From contig JABMCL010002957.1 of the NCBI GenBank assembly GCA_018857735.1, positions 190,001 to 254,000 on the forward strand: a DNA stretch of 64,000 nt, written 5' to 3'. Shown piece by piece: positions 57,001-64,000 of this stretch. The position numbers and the translations under genes were made by a program. Below the pieces are notes generated by a model that saw only the letters and a list, made by a program, of their open reading frames with translations, was not told the origin of the DNA and made no database searches. Position 1 is the first letter of the stretch. Every line of letters begins with the position of its first letter. This stretch comes from Alviniconcha marisindica. Lineage: Eukaryota; Mollusca; Gastropoda; Provannidae.

Positions 57001-59414
57001 TACATGCTGAAAAGTGTGTTAATCTTCCCTTAGTTAGAGGACTCGGTGCTGAAAAGTGCTAGTCCACCCCTACCCCTGGGTCTACATGCTTAAAAGTGTG
57101 TTGCTCTTCCCTTAGTTATTAGAAGACCTGTGCTGCAAAGTGCAGGCACGCATGTTGTTTAGTTATTAGAAGACTTGTGCTGCAAAGTGCGAGCGTTAGT
57201 TAAGTCAGTTTATGCTTGTTTGTCTTCTTGTGCTGCAAAGTGCAAGTATTAGTTAAGTCAGTGTAAGGGTGCAACTTACTTTTGTAGGTAATTGGTACTG
57301 AGCCTATGTCGGTAGCTAGGTTAGCTATGGTTTAGTGCGTAGGATAGGCATAGTCATGTGTCAGTTTGTTTTGTTTTTGTGTTTACTGTATGTGTAACAT
57401 GCGGTAGTGTAAATAAAACTGTATGCATTTCTTTATTTGGTTCGTCACTATAATGGGAGTGAGAGTATGTACTGAGACGAAGTGTGGTCAGTGCACGCGT
57501 CTGTGAGCGTGCCTCAGTGTTTTCGTCATGTCAGTACATGTGTACAACTTCTGTCTCCCCTTATCTTTTGTCTAGTGTCTGTTTTAAGTGGCATATGTGC
57601 ATAGTGAAATGGCACACCTACCTCTGAGGAGCGGACAAGCAGCCAAACACTAACAGAGGGTTTTTTTTGGTTACCAAGGTCGGTCGATTGTAGTGATTTT
57701 GAACACAACGCGAGGCACACTGAAACTGAAAGGCACTCTACATGAGGAAGACTAGAGGCAATTGTTTATTCCAGCGTGAGTGTCTCTCCTTGGCAATCTC
57801 CAGCCTCCCCCTGAACCTAGAATGAGGAACGGGCCGCAGGTCCGGTTACAATATAAATATAATCCTGAGTCAATGTGTTGGCTTCAAACTCATTGCATTA
57901 AAACAGAAAAGGAAGCAAAAAACCGTATGAATAGAAAGTAGTGCATGCACATACGTTACATAAATTAAAACACATCTTCATTAAAATGTCAAAACTTGTG
58001 ATGGCCTTTGCTAAACATAAATTACAATATATTACAATGACATGTAATACAGCTATGTACAGTTAGAAAACAAACTGGAATGCAATGACCATTCAACTTA
58101 AAATTTAAAAAAGTGTAATATTAATAGATTCAAATTCATCATTAATGCCAGATGGAACTTTTTGCATATTTTAGGAGTGCTCATTCACCACAATGATTCT
58201 CTTTGTTTCCTCCACCCTGAAACAGTTCAGGTCCTTGACTACCGGACAGCCTGAGCCATGTGCAGGGGATTCAACATCAGCTCAAAGGTTGCCCCTTTCA
58301 AGTTTGCGCCTCGCAAGTTTGCTTCTTGAAGATCACAGCCAGAAAGGTCACAGTTTTCTAAATCAGCCCCTGCCAACACAGCACCTCTCAAATCGCAATT
58401 TTGCAAGTTGGCATTTTTCAAAGTCGCCACCCTCAGGTTGACCCCAGCCATGTGACTGCCTTCAAGGTCAACATTCTTCATCAGAGCACCCTCCATGTTG
58501 GCCCGACTTCCCGCAGGATCTTCAAAGTTGCAGCCACGCATCGAGGCTCCTTCCATGTTGGCACAAAGGACTTTGACCCCCAAAAGATTGGCAGAATCAA
58601 GGGTGGCACTGCAGAGGTCAGAGCGCTCAAAGTTGCAGTAGGAGAGGTTCGCACCGGAGAGGTTGGCTTTGCGCAGAATGGCATATTTGAAGTTGATGTA
58701 GCGCAGGTCCAGCTTGGACAGGTTGGCACCTGTGAAATTCACTCCCTGCAGCACACAGTGCAAAAAAAGAGACCAGTGTTAGCAGACAGAAACCAAGTAG
58801 CCTGCATGTCATGTATGTATACTGACACAGTGACAGTGATACATGATGTCTATCAAAGTATCATTGGTGGGAGCAGCCACAAGTATCATTTTTGTTGTGA
58901 CAAAGGTATTGTCATGCCAAACACATGTTTGTCGCACCAAACATGTGTTTGTCGTGAAAAACACATATTTTGGCATGACAAAAGTATGCTCGCCTTGACA
59001 AAAAATTTGTTGTGACAAAATTAAGTTTGTTGCGACAAAAAATACGTGTGGCAGCTCCCGCCAGTAATAGATGTCTTCTGTAAAATGCAGCTGTATTGTT
59101 ATACACTGTCACGGATCAATACACAGTGACTTCTTTGACAAATATCAGCCCCACCCCAATATACATAACAGCACATGCAATGACACTGCACACACACTCA
59201 CAACATTGAACCATTTTTTCTTCTTTTCTTTTGAACTGTTGTTGCATTAACTTTTAAAACTAATAAACTTTGAAACAAAACGTAAAAACTGAACAAGCCA
59301 CAAATGAAAAATAAAATATACAGAAAGAAAGAAAGGGCTCACTTCATCAATACAAATGACAAATACAGTGCTATGAAAAGTCATTATGAGTAAGAACGAG
59401 GAATATGGTCATGC

Positions 59415-59445
<31 letters not shown>

Positions 59446-62400
59446 ATGCCACTGTGTGATCGTGAGTGTGCACAAGTGTTCCCATTTGTCTTTTATATAA
59501 ATTTGCATTAAATGCTGTTTTGTCTCCTGACTTATTTCAAGCTGAAATCTGTGAATTATTACAATACATGTATACAACTGCCTGTGCTTTGAATTTTTTT
59601 GCTTTGTTTTCATGGCCTTTGCTGAACTTCCTGCGGAACACGTGGCTGTGATGATTAATATTAGTTATTACTATTAGTATTACATGTATTAGTTGTAGTA
59701 TTACTGTCAGTACACACTATTTCTTCATTTGTTTTTATTCATTGACCCAGAACAACACCCTGCTGACTGTACACTGTACATAATATACTAGTCTAAGTCT
59801 TAAGTCTAATCCATTTTTAGCAACATGTTTAGTGCCAACTGTCATGCACCTATCATCTGATGCAGCTGTGGACATTCACATAGTGGACATGATTCATCTC
59901 ACAGAATGATTGACCTTGACTGTAATGATAACAGTTTGATTGTTTGTTGTCCTTGATCTTGACTCACATTTCCAGATAGGTCATACAAAGATAGTGACAT
60001 TGTGGCTGGCCACCCTTCTCGTGACTGATTTATAATGATAACAGTTTGATTGTTTGTTGTACTTGATCTTGACTCACATTTCCAGATAGCTGATACAAAG
60101 ATAGTGACATTGTGGCTGGCCACCCTTCTCCATGACTGATTACAATGTAATATAGAATTCAAAACAAACAGGCCAAGTTCTAATTCTATGCTTTGTCCTC
60201 ATTCTCATAGTCCTACTGTGTTTCATATTCCATGAATTTTTGACCCAGTCAATGTAAAAAGTGTTCTCAAAGTGTAACAAAGTCCTACTGTATTAACCAA
60301 CTTTGGAAGGGAGTACTCTAGTGGGCACCCCCCCCCCCTCCCCTCCCCCCTTTTCTAACAGAAATCTGTAAGTGTAACACAATGAAAAACTTTGGAAGAG
60401 CTCTGTAACCTAAGTGTACTGTCAGGTAAATCAACACAAACTAGCCAGACTTGAAATATATGGCACAATGCTATAAATACTTAATCACTAATTAATGTAC
60501 AGTGAGATTTCTGAATTTGCAAACATGACCTAACGAAGTCTAACCAAAGGGATGCAACGCATAGCGGGTCGTTGATAATGTACACACATCATTGACAATG
60601 ACATCGCATGTCATTTCCATGGGGCTTTAACACACACTTTGATAGTTTAAATATATATATTATATATGAAAACATGACTCATCTTTTTTTCCTTTGTTTT
60701 AAAAAATACCCACTATACTAAATTTTTCATAATTTGTTAATGTTATTCATTGCCATGGCATTGGCCAGTAAAATCAGTTTACATGAGCAGCACCCTATCG
60801 TGATCATCTTATTCTTAGTCTTGTTAATGTTCACTGAGGTGTAACTAATGTAAGTTTTATTCCAACATTTTCACAAGTCACATGTAAAATTAAAAAATAC
60901 ATTTTCTTTCTTTTTTCAATGATGATTCATAAAGTTAAACAGACCTGTCTCACTCTCAGTGTCATGTCAAAAATGTTTTGTTTGTCTTGTTTTGAATTTT
61001 AGTTTCATAACATTAATAAAATTCTGGATACATGCACACTACTGTACCAGTATCATTAGACCAAATAAATATGCTGTTGCTTTCTTTCTCAAAACATATT
61101 GTGTCCAGCATGTGTAAAATTATTAAATTTAGAATTATGATACTGAGAAACTTTAAGTATTAAATATTTCAACAACAAAAACGAAAAAAGTGAAAGTGCA
61201 ATTTTAGTACAAGTACAACAACTTCGAGTACAACTGCCTATCTCAGTATAATATATCTGCTCTCTCCAGATATTAAAAGCAGCAATAATGTGTGCCTGGG
61301 TATATGCAATGTTCTGTTGCTTCTTTTATATTGCACTGCCACCATCCATTTTATATTTGGCCACACTTACTGACTGTGGAGTTGCACTTGCAGTGAAAAC
61401 AATATGCCAGCCACATGTAAAATTACTAAAATAGTAAAAAGGTTCTGCAGTTCAATTACACTGCCAAAGCCACAATCATTCTGTTGGGGTTTAATTACTT
61501 TAAACCATCCCTGCAGCCTTTACCTTGCAACTGATGAATGATACATTATACATCATTTTTAAATTTAAAAGCAAGTCTAACCTTCCAAATTGGCAAATAT
61601 ATAATTTTATCTGGTAATGATGCACTACAATTACAAATATACCAGTTACCACATGGTTAGATGAAATTTAAAAAAACTACAACTTTAAGTTGACCAGTTG
61701 ATTCAAATCCTCAATTTGAATTAATGAATTACTCAGCATCAAGACCACAATGGCACATAATATATAATTTACAAACTGACAAGTGACATTATATCTATAA
61801 ATATAATACAATAATCTGAAATTTCATCCAAAAAAATATCACAAAAAACAAACACAAAAACAGTTTAGTTCCACATAATACATACCTGGCATCTTAGTTC
61901 TTTGTTAGTAGGTGTCACCATCAGAGCCATGACCAGTTCACGACGAGTAATTGGCGTACTGTCATCAGGCGGCTGCTCACGTTCAATCAGGTCCTCCAGC
62001 TGCTCAATCAATGATGTAAGACCAAAGAACTTTGCTTCTTCCAACACGCCTTCAGGGTTTACATTTTTGTCCAACACAAGCTGTCCATGACGAAGATAGT
62101 TTAGAATTGGTTCAAAGTAAAGAGGGCTGCGATCAATGAGGTAGGCGCCAGTTTCATCAACTGCACTCTGCCACTCAACATCACCATGCGTGAACATGCG
62201 TGCCAACATGCTGCTGCCATCCACATCTGTACGCGTCAATGTGCTGACGGTGGTGGCGAACAATTTTCCACCGACATTCAGATGAACCCATTCTGACTGA
62301 GCACAAATTTGCTGGTGACTCATTTGATTCTGCTGCTCGTTTAGATCCGAATTTTCCGGGGGGTAGCATTTGGCCACAACTGGTTTTGTTACCGACCACG

Positions 62401-63310
62401 ACTGTGGTCTAACGAAAGATTCTCCGCTTGCAGCTGCATACAAAATTTCATCGTCTCTGATTAGCTCAGCGTCTTCGATGAGACCCCCTGCTACAGTGTA
62501 CAATTCACTGACTTCAAAATCAAGCTTCCTACTGGCTTCTGACAAAACGTCTGAAATTGAATCCCTAATACAAATCACTCTTCCTCCCTCTGAACATCCA
62601 TTCCTGAAAACAGTCGCACGTTTCATTGTGGAAAGAGGGTGGTGTGAACAGTGTAAAGGAATCCGGCAAGAAAGAAAAAAAATCAATATTTGCAAAACTT
62701 GTCCAAATTTCAGCTCACTCTTGCTTCTGTCTCAGTGTGTCGCACCAGCCGGTGAACTGACTGAAAGCTCTCTGATAGTAATAATGCTCTCGGTGTGTCT
62801 AAATGGTGACGCCGCTCTCCCTTTTCGGAAACCGTATGTGTTTACAGCTGCTTTATCATACGCTAGAAATAGAACCGCAAAGGTCAAGGATGAAAAAACA
62901 CGAAAACCGCGTCGCCATTTCCGTCTGCTATACGAGAGTCTCGATCAAAACGAGACTGAACGGTTCCCCCCCCCCCCCCCCCCCCCAACATTAGCGATAT
63001 GTTTATCAACAGTTTCACATTTCAAACGGAATATTTAGATGGAGTACTTCAAATGCAATTTCAGGATGAGAAAACACTCCTACCCGGTATGAGCAAGCTT
63101 GCTCGGACACAATGATCACACAGACTGAGATTCAGTCACGCAGTCCCAAACAAAACTCAGTCACAGTCTTTGCCAGAAAAACGACCATGTAACGTTATGT
63201 AACAGAAAGAGGTTCACAAACGTTGATGATAAAAAATACTCTCTCACCTGGCAAGTTATTTTAGGTCCTGCTGTTGGGTGAAATTCGCTGAATAAGATGC
63301 ATTCAATCAT
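47389..63310 (-). CDS. NPRL2: GATOR complex protein NPRL2 (11 coding exons, 382 aa)
   Basis: Subunit of GATOR1 (NPRL2, NPRL3, DEPDC5), the GTPase-activating complex for RagA/B that switches off TORC1 at the lysosome when amino acids are scarce. Exons on the minus strand, 5' to 3': 63248-63310, 52687-52778, 51736-51904, 50872-50980, 50490-50626, 49889-49986, 49543-49579, 49179-49272, 48606-48723, 47991-48154, 47389-47456. All GT-AG; phase closes to 382 aa, against 380 in human. Recognised by [44 protein letters not shown] and the terminal VVCWK. Arg73 in KYKRNAL aligns with the catalytic arginine finger of human NPRL2 (Arg78), so the GAP function is probably kept. The ATG at 63310 was chosen because the frame upstream is open but has no ATG. 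Intron 1 (10.5 kb) contains the entire KCTD9 gene on the same strand. Confidence 0.97.
47991..48154 (-). CDS. NPRL2: NPRL2 exon 10
   Basis: [47 protein letters not shown]; the RLIQFGLxKxLIRRxQKYPV core is nearly identical to human. Confidence 0.98.
48155..48605. other. NPRL2 intron 9, nothing recognised
   Basis: AT-rich; no repeat family or exon seen. Confidence 0.5.
48606..48723 (-). CDS. NPRL2: NPRL2 exon 9
   Basis: [20 protein letters not shown] then [18 protein letters not shown]. Confidence 0.97.
49127..49145. repeat. Poly-C tract (19)
   Basis: Uninterrupted run about 34 bases past the NPRL2 exon 8 donor; poly-G on the transcribed sense strand. Confidence 0.97.
49179..49272 (-). CDS. 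NPRL2: NPRL2 exon 8
   Basis: [20 protein letters not shown] then [11 protein letters not shown]; matches the human [20 protein letters not shown]. Confidence 0.97.
49328..49540. repeat. Degenerate (CA)n tract
   Basis: Interrupted CA and GCATGCACACA phrases filling NPRL2 intron 7. Confidence 0.9.
49543..49579 (-). CDS. NPRL2: NPRL2 exon 7, a 37-nt microexon
   Basis: [12 protein letters not shown]; matches the human YYGVVTLVSILQ. Needed to keep frame between exons 6 and 8. Confidence 0.95.
49889..49986 (-). CDS. NPRL2: NPRL2 exon 6
   Basis: [20 protein letters not shown] then [12 protein letters not shown]; matches the human [20 protein letters not shown]. Confidence 0.97.
50326..50482 (-). 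mobile_element. Truncated copy of the tRNA-derived SINE at 56.1-56.6 kb
   Basis: TTGATCGCTTTTATATAGTG, CATATGATTCTACATGAGTG, AATATCCACGGAAGTGGTGT and GTGCTGGCATGGC match the 3' part of the full element. The tRNA head is missing. It lies within ten bases of the NPRL2 exon 5 donor. Confidence 0.85.
50490..50626 (-). CDS. NPRL2: NPRL2 exon 5
   Basis: [35 protein letters not shown] then DLTTQQ, the invariant family motif at the exon end. Confidence 0.97.
50872..50980 (-). CDS. NPRL2: NPRL2 exon 4
   Basis: [20 protein letters not shown] then [16 protein letters not shown], matching the less conserved human stretch from MEESKQKLVPI to RCTLPID. Confidence 0.93.
51400..51729 (-). mobile_element. 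tRNA-derived SINE (second family) touching the NPRL2 exon 3 donor
   Basis: The minus-strand head GGGCTGGACAGCTCAGTTGG, then CAGAGTATCCCACTT, is a tRNA-like A box; GGTTCAAGTCCC is a B box. The body continues to about 51400. No anticodon arm can form a good stem, so this is not a functional tRNA. Confidence 0.75.
51736..51904 (-). CDS. NPRL2: NPRL2 exon 3 (arginine finger)
   Basis: [20 protein letters not shown], then [14 protein letters not shown] with the presumed catalytic Arg73, ending [12 protein letters not shown] tRNA-derived SINE starts about seven bases past its donor. Confidence 0.97.
52105..52686. other. NPRL2 intron 2, left of exon 2; nothing recognised
   Basis: AT-rich sequence with no repeat or exon recognised. 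Confidence 0.45.
52687..52778 (-). CDS. NPRL2: NPRL2 exon 2
   Basis: [20 protein letters not shown] then [10 protein letters not shown]; donor ACTGT/GTAAGT. Confidence 0.96.
52779..53835. other. NPRL2 intron 1, proximal part; short microsatellites only
   Basis: A TG stretch at 53035-53060 and a CA stretch at 53552-53568; no exon recognised. Confidence 0.45.
53836..54745 (-). mobile_element. Solo LTR 1 (minus orientation)
   Basis: 910 bp beginning TGGAGCGGAAG and ending GATCCTGCA on the plus strand, flanked by an identical 5-bp duplication TCTAA (53831-53835 and 54746-54750). On the minus strand an AATAAA lies about 90 bases before the 3' CA end, as in the R/U5 part of an LTR. No internal retroelement genes adjoin it, so it is a solo LTR. 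Confidence 0.78.
54751..56124. other. NPRL2 intron 1, middle; one diverged palindromic element
   Basis: AAACATGCCAGTAAACATGC near 55535 is mirrored by GGCATGTTTACTGG near 55890, suggesting an old inverted-repeat element of about 400 bases. No exon recognised. Confidence 0.4.
56125..56580 (-). mobile_element. Full-length tRNA-derived SINE
   Basis: The minus-strand head GCGGGGATAGCTCAGTGGTT followed by AGAGCGCCGGACTCG (A box) and GGTTCGAATCCC (B box) is a clear tRNA module with a CGT-like anticodon position; a body of about 370 bases follows and ends GCTATATAAAAGCGATCA with an (AAT)n tail. A truncated relative is at 50326-50482. Confidence 0.88.
56813..57850 (+). mobile_element. Solo LTR 2 (plus orientation)
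   Basis: 1038 bp from TGTAGCAGGAGAG to GGTCCGGTTACA, so the ends are TGTA...TACA. ATAT flanks both sides (56809-56812 and 57851-57854). It contains a good TATA box (GGCGGTATAAAAGACAG near 56930) and, about 480 bases on, AATAAA at 57413, the layout of a U3-R-U5 unit. The region between has repeats of GCTGAAAAGTGCT and GCTGCAAAGTGC. No internal genes remain. Confidence 0.82.
57855..58238. other. KCTD9 3' flank, inside NPRL2 intron 1
   Basis: AT-rich; no clear minus-strand AATAAA seen close to the KCTD9 stop. Confidence 0.4.
58239..58745 (-). CDS. KCTD9: KCTD9 exon 2 (pentapeptide repeats, stop)
   Basis: 168 codons and stop. [18 protein letters not shown] to [18 protein letters not shown]; the entire right-handed beta-helix repeat domain is on one exon. 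Confidence 0.97.
   Translation of the reverse strand, partial: GVNFTGANLSKLDLRYINFKYAILRKANLSGANLSYCNFERSDLCSATLDSANLLGVKVLCANMEGASMRGCNFEDPAGSRANMEGALMKNVDLEGSHMAGVNLRVATLKNANLQNCDLRGAVLAGADLENCDLSGCDLQEANLRGANLKGATFELMLNPLHMAQAVR
58239..62626 (-). CDS. KCTD9: BTB/POZ domain-containing protein KCTD9 (2 coding exons, 415 aa)
   Basis: Probable substrate adaptor for CUL3 ubiquitin ligase. Exons on the minus strand: 61886-62626 and 58239-58745, joined CAG/GTATGT...CTGCAG/GGA in phase 0. Order: N-terminal KHA-type domain (about 3-72, with [18 protein letters not shown]), an acidic/Gln-rich linker, a BTB/T1 domain (about 113-212, with [18 protein letters not shown] and [20 protein letters not shown]), then about 18 pentapeptide repeats of the A(N/D)LxG type (about 248-400), ending HMAQAVR. 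Human KCTD9 is 389 aa, and the extra length is in the linker before BTB. The start aligns with the family start; the frame extends upstream to another ATG at 62695 but that part is not conserved. The gene lies wholly within NPRL2 intron 1, same strand, with its start only 684 bases downstream of the NPRL2 start codon. Vertebrate orthologues have many introns. Confidence 0.97.
58864..59064. mobile_element. Short MITE-like element in the KCTD9 intron
   Basis: TTGGTGGGAGCAGCCAC at the left and GTGGCAGCTCCCGCCAG at the right are imperfect inverted ends; between them TTTGTTGTGACAAA-type palindromes repeat several times. The target duplication is unclear. Confidence 0.55.
59065..61885. other. KCTD9 intron, AT-rich
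   Basis: Holds a TG run (59417-59443), the two-copy repeat at 59921-60142, and a poly-C stretch near 60329; otherwise no feature recognised. Confidence 0.5.
59921..60142. repeat. 110-bp direct repeat, 2 copies
   Basis: TAATGATAACAGTTTGATTG, TTGATCTTGACTCACATTTC and GACATTGTGGCTGGCCACCC occur twice with about five differences. Confidence 0.95.
61886..62626 (-). CDS. KCTD9: KCTD9 exon 1 (KHA-like and BTB domains)
   Basis: 247 codons starting [17 protein letters not shown] and ending NKELRCQ at the donor CAG/GTATGT. Confidence 0.97.
62966..62986. repeat. Poly-C tract (21) between the KCTD9 and NPRL2 starts
   Basis: Uninterrupted; poly-G on the transcribed sense strand, in the probable KCTD9 promoter and NPRL2 intron 1. 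Confidence 0.97.
63248..63310 (-). CDS. NPRL2: NPRL2 exon 1
   Basis: [20 protein letters not shown] then Q at donor CAG/GTGAGAG. Matches the first conserved strand of the longin-like domain (human IECIFFSEFHPTLGPKI). Confidence 0.96.
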
Positions 63311-64000
63311 GTTGGCTTTTTCGTGCTGAGCAAGACCAAATTCAGCCACAACAATTGAAAGTTGGATCGTTTCCTTAAATTTTACTTTCGCTTTTGATTT
63401 TTACTATTTATGATCTAAAAGTAAGTATTGTGTTAATCTTTTTGTTAATCTCGCATTGGCGTACAGTGAAAGTTATGTACTGCCTAAATAGTTTAGTTCG
63501 AAAGCTTTCACAGCAGAAAATATTATTTCTTATTTTACGACATACTACGGGAAGTCACTCTAGTCATCAGCTCTCATCTCATTCGCCCTGCTCTTGGACT
63601 AAAAGATGTTTGGAGGTGCACTTCTATGGTAATGACTAAAACCATGTCTGTTTCAGTGTTTGTTGTTAGATACTGTACACTGTTATTTTTCCCATCGCTT
63701 AGTTTAATTCTGAAACACGTTCTGCTGGTGTGTTGTTGTTGTTTCTCCAGAAGGATTTTAAGAATTAAAGAAAAATTCATCGTCAAAATTATTCCAGGAA
63801 CTACTCAAAATCACATTCAAAGGCATGAGTTCTTTCCACTCAGTAATGTCATGAGAAAAACAAATTGAAGTGTACTGTATAGCTATCAGTATCACCATTA
63901 TGACATTTCCCCCAATTAAAAAAAAAATCTGCATCAGTATAATACATGTTGGCACAGTTGCCGATGTCAGAACTGTTATTGGTGAGTGCAGAGAATGGGA
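63311..64000. other. Upstream flank of NPRL2
   Basis: Should contain the NPRL2 5' UTR and promoter. I see no TATA box or CpG cluster at the expected place and no second gene. Confidence 0.4.

Noticed and set aside
58401..59015. 204-codon plus-strand frame
   Set aside because: Antisense shadow of the KCTD9 pentapeptide exon; regularity comes from the repeats on the other strand.
62370..63038. 222-codon plus-strand frame
   Set aside because: Antisense to KCTD9 exon 1; runs into the poly-C tract; no homology.
63394..63639. 81-codon plus-strand frame upstream of NPRL2
   Set aside because: No splice sites, homology or codon bias to support a divergent gene.

Overview
This window is animal nuclear DNA. 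The genes have GT-AG introns, the intergenic DNA is AT-rich and full of minisatellites, (CA)n and poly-G tracts, and there are several classes of transposon remnants. The three identifiable proteins are clear bilaterian orthologues. The repeat load suggests a lophotrochozoan, perhaps a marine gastropod, but that placement is inference. All coding calls were made by joining exons by hand. Reading phase closes across every junction in all three main genes, which is strong internal support.

Layout, left to right. Positions 1-6.4 kb hold tandem arrays (53, 33, 29 and 62 bp units) and a composite dispersed repeat. An isolated possible terminal exon lies at 6.40-6.53 kb on the minus strand. From 6.5 to 17.7 kb there are more arrays (106, 43, 95 and 60 bp units) and a piggyBac-type MITE, with no gene recognised. 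From 38.65 down to 17.77 kb, on the minus strand, lies a complete GRAMD4 orthologue (18 coding exons, 619 or 650 aa) with two homologous alternative last exons. A putative promoter (ETS and CRE motifs) sits near 41.65 kb. The last two exons of an unidentified plus-strand gene, encoding a PPAY motif, lie at 42.86-43.58 kb. A Harbinger-type MITE is at 45.36-45.99 kb. From 63.31 down to 47.39 kb, on the minus strand, lies a complete NPRL2 orthologue (11 exons, 382 aa). The whole of KCTD9 (2 coding exons, 415 aa) sits inside the 10.5 kb first intron of NPRL2 on the same strand, together with two solo LTRs and a tRNA-derived SINE.

The genes have no obvious shared pathway. NPRL2 is a subunit of GATOR1, the amino-acid-sensing brake on TORC1. 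KCTD9 is a BTB/pentapeptide adaptor for CUL3 ubiquitin ligase. GRAMD4 is a membrane-anchored GRAM-domain protein linked to apoptosis in mammals.

The most unusual observation is in GRAMD4. Six of its introns carry a tandem array that begins at, or contains copies of, the exon/intron junction: exon 2, 3, 12 and 14 donors, and exon 17 and 18A acceptors. This leaves strings of decoy splice sites beside the real ones. A partial copy of an NPRL2 exon 5 donor region lies in the adjacent intron too.
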